64,000 bases of DNA. Origin: Spirometra erinaceieuropaei. Its lineage: Eukaryota; Platyhelminthes; Cestoda; Diphyllobothriidea; Diphyllobothriidae. How positions within the stretch are numbered: the first letter of the stretch is position 1; every line of letters starts with the position of its first letter. The notes beneath the pieces were generated by a model. The model did not search any database. It saw nothing but the letters and a program-made list of their open reading frames with translations, and was not told where the DNA came from. A program made the position numbers and the translations under genes. The DNA lies in NCBI GenBank assembly GCA_902702965.1, contig CACRXP010000089.1, positions 188,599 to 252,598 of the forward strand, read 5' to 3'. Below, piece after piece: positions 13,701-23,225 of the stretch.

Positions 13701-14644
13701 GACTGTCTGGCCATGATAATATCGTATGGTGGGGCGGACACTGCAAATCTCGCTTACTACAACCCAGTTCACTGAATTCGCGGCTGCCTCCGCACACAGT
13801 GATGATTGTCACCTTTTTTCGATAGAAGAACTGCCGTTCTCACCTGCGTGTTAGTCTGTATGTCACAAAAACTGCAGGGGCCCCGAGAAAACGACATTTG
13901 TCAGTTAGGCTAGCCGCGGACTACTCGGCGCGTTCAGAAGTGATGGACAGGGCAGCAACCTTTAGCGAACCAAATAGGTCGAGCCTGCTGAATAAATGGT
14001 TGTGGATCATGCAGCGATGTGGACAATCAGTTGCCCACAAAAAGGTCAAACTGGCGAGTCCTGGTCGCCGCTCGCGACGCCATCCTGGAACGTAGAACTG
14101 GCTTGTTAGAGGGTTGAATGGGGAGACCCACCATTCCTCCACCGACCCCCCCCCCCCCACGAATTTCATTTCCAGCGAGCCAAGACTGAGCTTCGTTTTT
14201 GGACGGTCTGAGTGCTACAACCCGCAAGCTCTGGCCTTTCCGATAATCTACTGCATCCAGAGGAGTAATTGCCTGCCCAAAAAGTAACGAGAGCCGATAT
14301 ATCCCTGCAAGCAAGTCGAGAAGCACGCATTGATCAGCTCACCAATGCGTAGATTTACAGTTGGCCTACACGTACTGGTGAGCCCGCTCGTGAATGATTG
14401 GGCTTGTCAGCAGAGGGGTTATTTTTTGACTGACTCACCTGGGCCACTTGACGCCTATAAACCCCCTTATCAGTAACTCAGTCGTTTATGTAAAAAAGAG
14501 GATCTTTAATATTTTACGAAGCCGCGAATTACCCAGTTAACATTCTCTGAATTCCAATCCCGTGACCAACCCCATTCAAATTCTGATTGTTTCTCTGTTT
14601 AGGTGACAGCTGAAGAACTCATGGGATTGGAGGATTCCGACTAG
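1680..14644 (+). CDS. DDX55: ATP-dependent rRNA helicase DDX55/Spb4, 3' half (7 exons)
   Basis: Spliced gene whose 5' part lies upstream of the window. Seven exons join in consistent phase to about 264 codons. The first carries helicase motif VI (HRCGRTAR) followed by the [14 protein letters not shown] stretch expected after it in Spb4/DDX55. Later exons match the family's C-terminal extension: [47 protein letters not shown], then a lysine-rich [12 protein letters not shown] tail, an acidic run and a final [10 protein letters not shown]. In yeast and human this nucleolar RNA helicase acts in 60S ribosomal subunit assembly. Human DDX55 is about 600 residues, so roughly 340 N-terminal residues with motifs Q to V are missing here because of the window edge. 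Short introns (121 and 174 bp) alternate with 2-4 kb introns full of mobile DNA. Assignment is by recalled family pattern, but the order of matches across seven exons is strong. Confidence 0.93.
1916..2031 (+). CDS. DDX55: DDX55 exon (start of C-terminal extension)
   Basis: Acceptor TGTATAG ends at 1915; donor GTGAGT starts at 2032. Reads in phase 0 as [13 protein letters not shown] to KICCAD with two bases of an Arg codon left over. The CAD-R end aligns with the LADR of the DDX55 family just before the 'FEKGMKAF' segment. The intervening intron is only 121 bp. Confidence 0.88.
2091..2154 (+). repeat. (ACC)n microsatellite in DDX55 intron
   Basis: About 21 uninterrupted ACC units, grading into a TAC-rich run to about 2185, inside the 174-bp intron between the exons at 1916 and 2206. 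It takes up over a third of the intron and ends about 50 bases before the acceptor. Confidence 0.95.
2206..2294 (+). CDS. DDX55: DDX55 exon (DUF4217 region)
   Basis: Acceptor CATTTTAG ends at 2205; donor GTCAGT starts at 2295. The first base completes Arg; 29 codons read [13 protein letters not shown] then [15 protein letters not shown], matching the conserved 'KAFVSYVQAYAKHEC' segment of the family. Ends with one base of the next codon, which fits the exon at 6019. Confidence 0.92.
3841..4103 (+). mobile_element. S2 tRNA-derived SINE
   Basis: Layout: GTGAGTTCCGTAAGAACGAT module, then a tRNA-like head at 3931-4003 with A-box GTGGCCCAGTGGGTAGAG and B-box GGTCGCGAGTTCGAGCC, then the body with GGTATGACTGGCTGACGACG and AGAAATGGCCATTCCAGTCT. 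The 5' and 3' ends of the tRNA head do not pair, so it is tRNA-derived rather than a tRNA gene. Confidence 0.85.
4316..4678 (+). repeat. PAL2 repeat, direct arm
   Basis: Contains AGACTGTTGGATAAATATCA and GAAGGATATTTAAGTGCAAA, which reappear as reverse complements at 7640-7962. Parts of the interior also resemble 50404-50770. AT-rich; no coding capacity recognised. Confidence 0.6.
4855..4970 (+). mobile_element. degenerate T1 SINE head
   Basis: GAGCCTCGTAGCCCAGGTAG...GGGCGCCGGCT aligns with the T1 tRNA head, and CTAAGTCTTTCACAGTTGGC aligns with its GTCGAGTTTTTCACAGTTGG flank. The B-box is decayed. Confidence 0.6.
6019..6145 (+). CDS. DDX55: DDX55 exon (DUF4217 region, LDFGGLA)
   Basis: Acceptor CCGTCTCCAG ends at 6018; donor GTGAGT starts at 6146. 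Reads [20 protein letters not shown] and on to DVSTLKY, the counterpart of the family's 'DLDFxxLAxxFxLLRMPKMPEL' segment. Two bases of an Arg codon carry over to the exon at 8804. Confidence 0.93.
7037..7516 (-). pseudogene. Penelope-like element reverse transcriptase fragment
   Basis: Minus-strand ORF of 159 codons. It reads [44 protein letters not shown] and [16 protein letters not shown], the stretch after the catalytic YVDD in PLE reverse transcriptases. The place where YVDD should stand reads TAEYSIFC, so the catalytic box is lost. The GIY-YIG end and N-terminal RT are absent. It lies antisense inside a DDX55 intron. Confidence 0.82.
7640..7962 (-). repeat. PAL2 repeat, inverse arm
   Basis: Reverse complement of the repeat at 4316-4678: TTTGCACTTAAATATCCTTC and TTATCCAACAATCTACAG correspond to the direct copy. 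The exon at 6019 lies between the two, so they are best read as two insertions, not one element. Confidence 0.6.
8040..8342. mobile_element. PAL family right arm
   Basis: Matches the right arms of PAL copies: TCATACTACTTAATTTGTCA, AAAGAGTGTGGTTTCTGCAG, CAACCCTACTTAAGTGATCT and the end ATGAAATAGCTCATTTACTG. The opposite arm is not obvious. Confidence 0.6.
8804..8879 (+). CDS. DDX55: DDX55 exon (charged linker)
   Basis: Acceptor CTTTTTTTAG ends at 8803; donor GTGAGT starts at 8880. 25 codons, [18 protein letters not shown] to QRRK, match the 'REKQRQKLLEQQRRE...RRK' charged segment of DDX55. Ends in phase 0. Confidence 0.9.
8880..12221 (+). other. DDX55 intron (3.3 kb)
   Basis: Contains a PAL element (9926-10576). 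In 8880-9925 and 10577-12221 I see no exon or recognisable repeat; ORFs there have no family signature. Confidence 0.5.
9926..10576. mobile_element. PAL family palindromic transposon (deleted copy)
   Basis: Starts TACAGTGCGTGACCGATCTC and ends with the complement GAGATCGGTCACGCATTGTG. The inner arms share CATGAAATGTTGGCCAAAAT and its inverse, and CTTAAGTGGGG with its inverse CCACTTAAG. About 650 bp, shorter than the 981-bp copy at 23226. Confidence 0.75.
12222..12452 (+). CDS. DDX55: DDX55 exon (basic and acidic tail)
   Basis: Acceptor GAATAATAG ends at 12221; donor GTATTT starts at 12453. 77 codons in phase 0. It opens with [18 protein letters not shown], the family's 'KAWSKQKAKKEKKKK' segment, passes through a low-complexity Ala/Thr stretch and an acidic run ([14 protein letters not shown]), and closes with [10 protein letters not shown]. 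Basic clusters like this usually carry nucleolar targeting (inference). Confidence 0.92.
12453..14602 (+). other. DDX55 last intron (2.15 kb)
   Basis: No exon or clear repeat recognised. Features worth noting are a poly-C run near 14149-14158 and several GC-rich ORFs (12573-12773, 13547-13741, 14027-14326) with no family signature. Confidence 0.45.
14603..14644 (+). CDS. DDX55: DDX55 terminal exon and stop
   Basis: Acceptor TCTCTGTTTAG ends at 14602. 13 codons, [13 protein letters not shown], then TAG at 14642-14644. This corresponds to the 'KITEEEFEKG' and the terminal acidic residues of human DDX55, which is longer here by about 25 residues. Confidence 0.88.
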   Translation: MTAEELMGLEDSD

Positions 14645-14686
14645 GTCCCGCCGCCAATTACCTTCATTCCCCTGTCAGATGTACAA

Positions 14687-14692
14687 AATAAA
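14687..14692 (+). promoter_or_regulatory. polyadenylation signal for DDX55
   Basis: AATAAA 43 bases after the TAG stop, the usual hexamer spacing for a short 3' UTR. Confidence 0.6.
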
Positions 14693-16750
14693 TCAGCCAA
14701 TGTCTTCTACTTTGTTGCCGTTGGAGTCCAGTAACTTTTATTCGCGAGTTAGTCTATCCGTCTCATCAGTTCCGGTGGTTGATAGGAAAGTTGTGATCGG
14801 TATCCGGGACAATGAGGCCCAGTGATATGCCATTTTCATTGTTTGAGAAACAAGTCAGTATTGGTGGGATTATTAGATGACCAGAATCATCCCTCCGCCG
14901 AAGGGCAACTTCAGACTGTTTGATGGGAATCTATTCGAGCAGCTGAGGAAAGAAACTCCTCAATTACTTGGTGCACTTTTAAATCCAAACCAGTTGTTGG
15001 TTAGCGGTAACTTCCCGAAGCTGTCCGTTGAGCGGGATGGCCACACCAGCATCGCGCCATGTATCTGACCGCAAAATTCCCTGCAGTGCCTGAGACATGT
15101 AAAGACATTTCGATACGCCTTTAACTGGAAACGATTGCTTAGGGGAGGTTGCGAAATTTATTTGCAGGGCACGCAGTCCAAAGTCCATTCTACCGCAGTA
15201 GCATGCTGACTTCAGTGAGCGCTTCACCGGGCACCTGTGTAAAAACAAGTCGAGGATTTATCTAGCACTTGTTTTTGTTTTGCATTTGTCAATATATCAT
15301 AAATTATGGCGCATCTGCACGCCGAAAGAAAACTGCTGGGCCCGACCGTCTAACTTGCCTGACGTGTTCAGTTGTTGTTGTAGACGGTTTAGAAGAGTCA
15401 CCTGCCTTGGCCCAGCTATCATTGTGTTTGGGTTAGCGTAGATCGATGAGTGTTTTTGCTTATCTTCGATCGTTATCACGGTGGGATGTTCCACGTCGTC
15501 ATCAAACATCACGCGATCTATGAATTCATACACAGCTTGCACGTGAACTGGGGTCATGTAAGACAAGCAAGCCGGCAAGGCGCGGAGTTCTGGGCAGCAA
15601 GTGCAGTGCGGAAGGTTCGATGACTTGAGAGGCAGTCTGGGATCTAGGAGCCGTTCGCGAAACCGAAAATGCGAGCTTAAAATGCAATTCGTAGTCCATC
15701 GTTTCTGAACACTGAGAAAGGCAGCTGGTGTTATTAGCCATCCTGCTTTTCCTGTCCCTTGTACAGTTAAAAACTTCAACGCCGTAACTTCCTGGCAGGG
15801 GACAGTCAGAGGTAATCGTTAGGAAACAGAAGGATGCCTGTAGGGTCTGCAAAACTCCTCGTGGTTCTCCAACCAAAGATCGATAAGTTGTCTGAACCAC
15901 ACGGAACACATAGATTCGAACCGGTTAAGAGAGAGGAAATATTGTAGAAGTGAGAGGTAGTGTAAGCAGTTTTTTGAGGTATTTTAAATACCATCGTGTA
16001 TACTCCATAAGGGTCTTCTTTTATCAAGAAATTACGACAAAAACTAGGAAAACTCAAATGGCCTTTTCTGGCTTCTATCTTTAGGCCAATGTATCTCCGT
16101 CCCCACATCGGGCTGTGCCGTTAGTACGGTTGACTAGAACAGAATCAGACTGACTTGGGCCGTGCCGAGTCCATGCGGGACCTTGACTGTGTGGCGCGTC
16201 TTAGACGTAAGCGACTGCGCCTAATCTCATCACCGATCGACCCACCTTGGACAATCCACTGGTGCATGGGAGTAGGAAGAGATGGAGAGATAACCACCAA
16301 CACCGCAGGTATCTGTACTCACAGGGTATCAGCGCATTTCTCGCTATAATCGATTTGATAGGCTTAGGTCTACCATGACGTGGTATCAGTCGTGACTTGG
16401 TTGGGTGGACTGGTGACGTGATAACTCGTTTCCTCACGGACCTAAGAGCGGGACTGCGACAGTTCTTTGATGTGTCCATAGCATTTGAGGTAAGCACACA
16501 CAACAGAACCTATTGGAGCCAATAAATTTCGCAACGGTTTTTCAACTGCGACCTGTTGCTGCATAACAGAGATAACGCGTGAGAAAGATATGGAGATTTG
16601 AATTTTCACAGAGAAAATCAGTACAGAACAGCAAGGTCATCGTTTGCTGCAGGCAGACAAATCAATAAAAATAGTAACTTAAAGACAAATTAGGAAAGAA
16701 AATGGGGAAGTCTGCACACAGAGGGGATACACAAATCAAAGTGCTGATAT
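14693..16750. other. unassigned intergenic stretch
   Basis: Holds minus-strand ORFs at 15297-15779 (160 codons) and 15806-16108 that I cannot match to any family. The last 80 residues of the first have protein-like composition (YEFIDRVMFDDDVEHPTVI), so a decayed coding remnant is possible. Nothing else seen. Confidence 0.35.
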
Positions 16751-16753
16751 TTA

Positions 16754-18040
16754 TCAGGGCAAGCTGAGGTTGACCGCATGGTCTAACTGTTTGCATTGGT
16801 CGGGTTCCTCCCGCAATATCCGAGTTGTTCGTGCTTGAACTAATATTCGAAAAGATGTTTTGGGGCCAACGGAGTGACCGCTGTCTAGGGGGTGCTTTGT
16901 GATGGAAGAACGGGGAATTTTATTTTCCTGCTTTAGAAGCCATTTAGGCAGGTGCTCAACTGACCTAGCTGCCAGTTGCCTTTGCGTTCGCCGAAGGTAC
17001 CTGCATTCACGCGTGAATGTGAAATCGTAAACGCAATTTGAGGTGGTGTGCATTGGCAAAGCATCCTTTGTTCGTGGATGTGGGATAGCTTTAGTGGGAC
17101 TGCTGAATATCAGTTCGGCCAAGTTGTATGTTCTTTCAATGACGCATCTGAATCGTTGTTTAATGCTATTGGAACTGCTGTCACCCTTGAAAAGTAAGGG
17201 TATTACAACGGACTTTTTCAGAACTGATTGTTCCGTCAATTTTATCCGTAAGGCGTTACTGTACTTCCGGATGAAACGTGTTGAATATCCACGTTTAAAC
17301 AAGGCCGTTTAGAGGCAAGCAATTTCTTCATCCAGTGTCTCAATAGAGCGAATGTTTCTCGCTCTCTGGAAAAGAGTGTAAGCCAGATTTCGCTTTCGTT
17401 GTACCAGCGCAAAACTCAGGAAGTGTAGGTAATGACCTGACGCCCAGGGAAGATAGCTTGTTGAACGGCTCCTTTTGTATTGTGAATCTAATCTTCCGGT
17501 GGAGACTATTTATGAAAACACCAAGGTCTTCGGCTTCCTCGTTGTTATCACCAATAGCAAATATATCATCCACATACCTTCTGTATAGTGCTTTCGTGTT
17601 CAGTTTAGATGACAGTGTTTCTTCTAAGTGACTCAAAAAATTTCGACAAAGATTGGACCAAGTAGACTTCCTATTGCTTTTCCGTCAATTTGCCCGGTAA
17701 ATTGTCCACTAAACAGAAAGTTAACATTGTTTGTGCAAAGTTTCAACATGCCACGTAGTATTTCGGGTGAAAGACGGGCTTCAGACGCATGGACGTATAT
17801 GACATCTGTTGTCCCATTAACTGCTACACCTATAGTGATTCTACGTCCGTTTTGGCTACATGGTATCTCTGATTAAGAATGACTACCCCATGACCTTTGT
17901 CAGGCCTAGAAATTACAATTTATTCATGACGCTTTAGTGCAGTTAGGACCGGAGTCAGTACATGTTGAATTTGCTTTTGAAGTCAATTTTTTTCTTTTCC
18001 AGCTAAAATAAACGTTGTGCTTTTACAGCCCATGTCATAT
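16754..18040 (-). pseudogene. Penelope-like element, RT plus GIY-YIG, frameshifted
   Basis: The most complete PLE here. Reading 5' to 3' on the minus strand: RPDKGHGVVIL (about 17877-17907), then GQIDGKAIGSLLGPIFVEIF, a one-base frameshift near 17636, then YRRYVDDIFAIGD with the catalytic YVDD at about 17565-17576. A break near 17340 leads into the thumb/linker (FKRGYSTRFIRKYSNALR, FKGDSSSNSIKQRFR). The GIY-YIG region follows (SNCVYDF, YLRRTQRQLAAR, HLPKWLLKQENK, SSITKHPLDSGHSV). The expected YIGRT reads YLRRT, so the nuclease core is altered. PLEs are retroelements that prime reverse transcription at a nicked target. This copy looks dead: at least two frameshifts, internal stops and mutated core residues. 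Confidence 0.9.
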
Positions 18041-18418
18041 TTAACATTAACAGGTAGTTCGTCAATCCTTGGGATAATATGATTTCTGTTCAACCACAGT
18101 GCAGTTATTCGCACCTGCCACTACTTGATTTCATGTCTCGTCACTTACTTGCTCGAGACAAGTATTGTTTCTTCCAAACATTTCTGACAGCTAGATTATT
18201 GGAGTTCTTACAGTGCATAACGCGTCGTCGTCAAAGTTTGAAGTTATCTTTGTGTTGGCAGTGTAGATGTCCACATATCATTGTCGATTTTTGCATGATG
18301 AAGTAAACTACTACTGACTATCCGAAATAACGGACTACGTTTTGCATTGCACAGTTAGTAAGATGAATGATTTCTTCCTAACTGGGAATTTAAACTGCAT
18401 TAAAGACATAATGTATTT

Positions 18419-18551
18419 GACCCGATTGTGAAAAACTCGGTGACCTCGTTGGGATTCGAACCCACGACAGCGAGAAGAAAGCTTGAGTACAGCCTGAGCT
18501 GTAGGGATCTCCGGGAGCCATGAGTTTAGTCGCATTGGGTCAAGTTACTTG
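18419..18551 (-). mobile_element. T1 tRNA-derived SINE copy
   Basis: GACCCGATTGTGAAAAACTC then TTGGGATTCGAACCCACGAC is the complement of the T1 B-box region and flank; the body ends CATTGGGTCAAGTTACT as in other copies. The anticodon arm is partly deleted. Confidence 0.7.
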
Positions 18552-18735
18552 TGGAATTCACCGCAATTTTTGATGAGCATAAAGACGCATGCGGTTCCGT
18601 GCAACATTCAACCATCGCTAAAATGCAGTTTTTATTTTAACAGGTCTGTGAACTCAAGTACCACGTCTACCCAGGAAAGACACATTTTTGAAGACTGTTG
18701 CAGCCCAGAAAATACGCCTGTAGCGTTGGATGGGG

Positions 18736-19223
18736 CAGAAAAACCACAGTATAAGGAAAACACGGATTGTAAAAGGCATACAACCACAATTCATCCCAGA
18801 AAAGTAAGATATCCGTAGGATTGGCGTTCTGCGCATCTCAGCAGCCGATATTTTACCAGTCCTGTTCATTCGACAAATCACCGAGCCTTTACCGCAGCAG
18901 TTAAAGTAATTGTTCAGAAGATGAAGATGCGATCACTGGGACAGAAAAACCGCAGTATAAGAAAAACACGGATCGTAAAAGGCATACAACCACAATTCAT
19001 CCCAGAAAAGTAAGATATCCGTAGGATTGGCGTTCTGCGCATCTCAGCAGCCGATATTTTACCAGTCCTGTTCATTCGACAAATCACCGAGCCTTTACCG
19101 CAGCAGATAAAGTAATTGTTCAGAAGATGAAGATGCGATCACTGGGACAGAAAAACCGCAGTATAAGAAAAACACGGATCGTAAAAGGCATACAACCACA
19201 ATTCATCCCAGAAAAGTAAGATA
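18736..19223 (+). repeat. tandem repeat, 206-bp unit, 2.4 copies
   Basis: Units begin at 18736, 18942 and 19148 (CAGAAAAACCGCAGTATAAG). The first two are nearly identical through GATTGGCGTTCTGCGCATCT and CAGAAGATGAAGATGCGATC; the third stops after AAAGTAAGATAT, where an inverted scrap GATATCTTCATCTTCTGAAC follows. High identity suggests a recent duplication. No family recognised. Confidence 0.9.
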
Positions 19224-20780
19224 TCTTCATCTTCTGAACTGCTACCTGGGACTCGCCTGTTCGCTTCTATCAGTAAAGTAATTGTGTGACCTTAACCATC
19301 AGGAGGTTGGAGGCACCCAGTATAATGACTCTGCTGCGTACACCGTACCAAAGAGTCCTGCTTGCCAACATGCTTCCGGCTCGAGGCGTTTGGATTAGTC
19401 AGCAAAATCCTCACCTCAGCTTTTTTGATTGGCACGCATAGAGGCCTGTAATTTAATGGTGGGAAGGGCGAGTGAGTGGGGACGTGACGGCTTGTGAACG
19501 CCACTTTGTTAGACCAAAGAAATCACTTGATGACGGGCCGGATGTGGGGACCGTTAACCACCCCTTCATCGCCCGTGCCCGGTAAATGACACGAAAAGTT
19601 ATGGGGCAACGGCGACCTTGATAAGTGTCTCCTGAGGTGCGGTTTATCAGCGCAACCATCTAGGGTTGTCGAGTTTGGTAAGTTCGCAGTCGTTCTTTGC
19701 TTCTACTCGTTAGTTTGGACCAGGATACGAAATATGCAGTTACCCATCTTTTTCCTTCCTACCACGCGTGAGGCCTTATGGGCAAAGACTTATGCATTGT
19801 TCCAACGCTTTCCATCAGCGGGGCACTTTGGAAGTAATCATCACGACTTCTGTACACGACTGCGTCCCGGGGAACAGCACAACATACGATCAAGGACTAC
19901 TTCTATGTCATGTCGTGACGGGTGATCGTTTGGCTTCATAAATTTCCGTCTGGTAGCTGCCTTGAAAATCTGTACGCCAGTGGATGCCAACAGTGTAAGA
20001 GGGTGGAGGCTGGTTTCCGGGGCGCCCAGAACGTTTTGGTGGGCGAACGAGGATTCGGGCTCTTGGTAATTGAGCCTCAACTCCTTCTTTTCATTCGACG
20101 GGTAAACCGGCAGTCATTTTCTTTTGGGTGTGGCACTTAAATGATTCAGCTTTCTGGCACACTGTTGTGGAAGGCAATGTACCGCTATAACGCGCCTGCG
20201 GTGGGTCACATGATTGCTTTTGAAATTCATGACAAGCGTGGTGCTTGCCACTTTTGCAAATGTATTTGTTCGACTAGATGATGTCCACAGACTCCTAGAT
20301 ACTCATAGTAAAGATTGGATTAATAATCATCCACGGACAACGACCATGTTTAAACAACCCTCATATGCAGGACTACATGCAGCGATTTTCGGTCAGGGAG
20401 AGGTCATTTTCCAAATAACACAAAGGGCAGTGGCGCGTTGTCGAGAATGTTTTGTCGCAGATGAAGGTTATAATATGGAGCCTAAGCGTTGTACGCCACC
20501 ATTGAAAAACATGAAAATAAAAAGTAACCCGTCTATCTGGGAGCCTAGGGATCTTGAACTACGTGTACCGATAAGACCCAGCCCTCAAAGGCACCCCTTT
20601 GAACTCTCGGTCTCTTCCTGCTCTGCCGGACTTTATGGCGAAACTGTAAAAATTAGTCTGATGTACTGTGACGTCAAATAGGTGCAGTTAGATGTTTAAG
20701 GGGTCCCTTCTATTTCACCAGCCACGGTTTGCGTGGACACACTACTTGCGCCGAATATTCTGAGCACTGGAGTTTTTGGT
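19224..20780. other. unassigned stretch
   Basis: Includes a 155-codon + strand ORF at 20214-20681 and a GC-rich part at 19260-19680, neither matching a family I know. No splice-linked coding pattern. Confidence 0.35.
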
Positions 20781-21107
20781 GGAGGGCGCTCACCGATCAA
20801 TTTTACGGAACTCACACCTCCCGTTGTGCCTTTGGAGTCGCTCTCGAGCCCAACCAGCAGCCGCACAGCGGCAAGTGAGTTCCGTAAAAACGGTCGGTGA
20901 TCGCCCTCTGCCATTGTGTATTCCCGATCGCAACCCACAGAACAATGAGCCGGTGGCTCAATGACTTCAGACTTTGGACTTCTAACGAACAGGTCGCGGG
21001 ATCGAGACCCAGGTATTCCACACTTCGGGGTTGGGTATGACTGGATGACGACGGTTAATAAGTCAGAAATGATTACTGCGGTCTCCCTTGCCTTTGTCGG
21101 TAATGCT
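20781..21107 (+). mobile_element. S2 SINE, inverted plus direct pieces
   Basis: 20781-20873 reads as the complement of the S2 GAACGATCGGTGAGCGCCC module. From about 20874 the direct orientation follows, with a decayed tRNA head (GGTCGCGGGATCGAGACCC) near 20990 and the body TATGACTGGATGACGACGGT...TTTGTCGGTAATGC. So it is a head-to-head join of the same family. Confidence 0.75.
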
Positions 21108-23225
21108 TTTTTACTGGAGTTTTCATTGGCGGCGTTCATTTTTGCTTCAGGCCCACCAACGTTGATAACACATCGTCTACCCGTAATGTGAGTCGTTCAT
21201 TTGGGCGGCTTATAAACGCGAAGACCTACTGTGTGACGAGGTCGAGGGCAGGCTCCAATGACGATATTTTCGAAAAATGTTATTCACTCTGGGTTAGTTT
21301 TTACCGATTTCGTTGCATATTACTTAAGTCTAAAGTATCAACTCTCAATCCAAACATACAAGCACGCACACCGTCACCATAAGTTCTCGCATTTCTCTCC
21401 AAGCATCACATGCAAAGGACATCAATTTAAGACATCCGATCGTGTTTTAGGGCTCCAGATACTTCCGCCGAAACGTATAACGAAGTTTTTAAACCAAACC
21501 AAGACGTTAATTTTTCTGTGCCCCTTATCTCCTTCTCCATGGAGTTGTTAGTTAGTGCACGCGAAGTAAAGATACCTCTATTGCGTCACCCCGGGACAGT
21601 AGTAAAGAAGTCCGCACGTATTTACACTATATGCTCAAACTGGTCGCCCATGAACTGTGGCCGGAATGATTTGCTCTACAGATGATATTCTGCCTCGTTG
21701 TGACCCCAGTCGTGACCGAACTGCACTCGGTGAATTGCAAAGCGGTTCTTTTCATCCTGTCTTCTCCCTGTTCTTACGTCTTTGGTTATTCACGTTCCTT
21801 ATATAGCTACTTCAATCTTAGACGACCTTTTTCGAGTTCTGTCCCGGGGACATTAAGACGTTGAGATTCGCTGCGTGCAGGCCTATCTTCAAGGCCTTGT
21901 CAAATGCGATGGTTGAGAACAGTGGGTTTCCCGAGTTAACAGTCATGGACACAGACTGGGCTGGAGACAGGTTACTATGTCATCGAGATTATAAACAGCC
22001 CCGGAACAAGCTGGTAGAAATGGGCCCGAACAGGATCAGGGGTCACATACGTAACCACCTTGTGACGTGCGAATGCTTGGCAATGCGGGTGAAAGTAGTG
22101 GTTTGACCGTTCAGTGGGCAGCATATGATTGATTGGCTTTCTGCCGGAAGCCGGACCAATGAGAGGAAGCTAAGCCACCATAGGGGTACGTTTTAGGTCC
22201 GTAAGTAAACTTGAGCAGAGAATTATACCGGAATTACTGCGTGCTGGTACAGAAATCAGACCAGTTTGGGTAGGCGGAACTGAGGCGAGGGGATGGGCTC
22301 CAAATACATTTTCGCAAAACAACTGACGGCGTCAGAAATGCCCCTAAAGGTCCTTGTGAATTATACAGCCGTTTTTCATGTTTTGCGCTGATTGTTAAGT
22401 TGCCATGTTAACAGACTGCTCCAAAGAAAGCAGTTTATGCCTACAACAATCTAGAGACCTATCCTAAACGAAGTCTTTGCCCCAAATTTACACATACATT
22501 TTTGATGAAAAAATTAGAAGGTCTACGATACCAAGACACGCCTGATTTTCTTGTAAGATGGGTTACTTGTTCTTTTAAATCGGAACTTGCGTGATCGTCG
22601 CAACAGTAATCTTCGTCAGAAAGAGACACTTAAAAAGGCAGGGTGTCAAGAGTCACGTGCAATACGATTCCCGCGGTCGTATTGGTTGTGAGGACATTGT
22701 TTACGCCTTATTATTAATCGATCTGACGACGTTTCATCAGTTGGTATGAACGCCAATCGTTTTAAAGCCACCCCCTTCCCCTCCGCCACCTCAATTTACC
22801 GTTTTAACGCTGAGGGCAAGTGGAGGGGGGAATCGTTGTACCGGTCCGCAATGTTGGACCCTTGACTGATGCACTTATCTCTGCTATTTTTACTCCTGCC
22901 TTACACGGCGGTGCGACTTCAATAGCCATTTTGATAAATCTGAAACTGTTTTTATGGTTACAGCGCTTATGGAGGCAGAGTATGGAGAATCGAGAACAAT
23001 GCACTGGCAGAAAACGGTCTCTCTGTTACCAACTTTAACAGCCAACTTCCCAAAGAAATGAAGTGCCAGGTCATTTAGGCCTGTATCCCTCTCTTCAACC
23101 TCCTGTTATTTATATGGCTATTGAAGTTGTAAGAGACAAACCCACTAGTTGGGCACAGCGAGTAGGATATCCAGGCCTGCTTATGCAATTAATGCTTGTG
23201 ACTTGAAATGCCAGATTTTCACAGC
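21108..23225. other. unassigned stretch
   Basis: AT-moderate DNA with only short ORFs. Nothing recognised on either strand. Confidence 0.4.

Noticed and set aside
18736..19223. CRISPR-like array
   Set aside because: Repeat units are 206 bp without short repeat/spacer alternation, in a eukaryotic genome.
20214..20681. 155-codon + strand ORF
   Set aside because: No domain, repeat or splice context; composition looks random.
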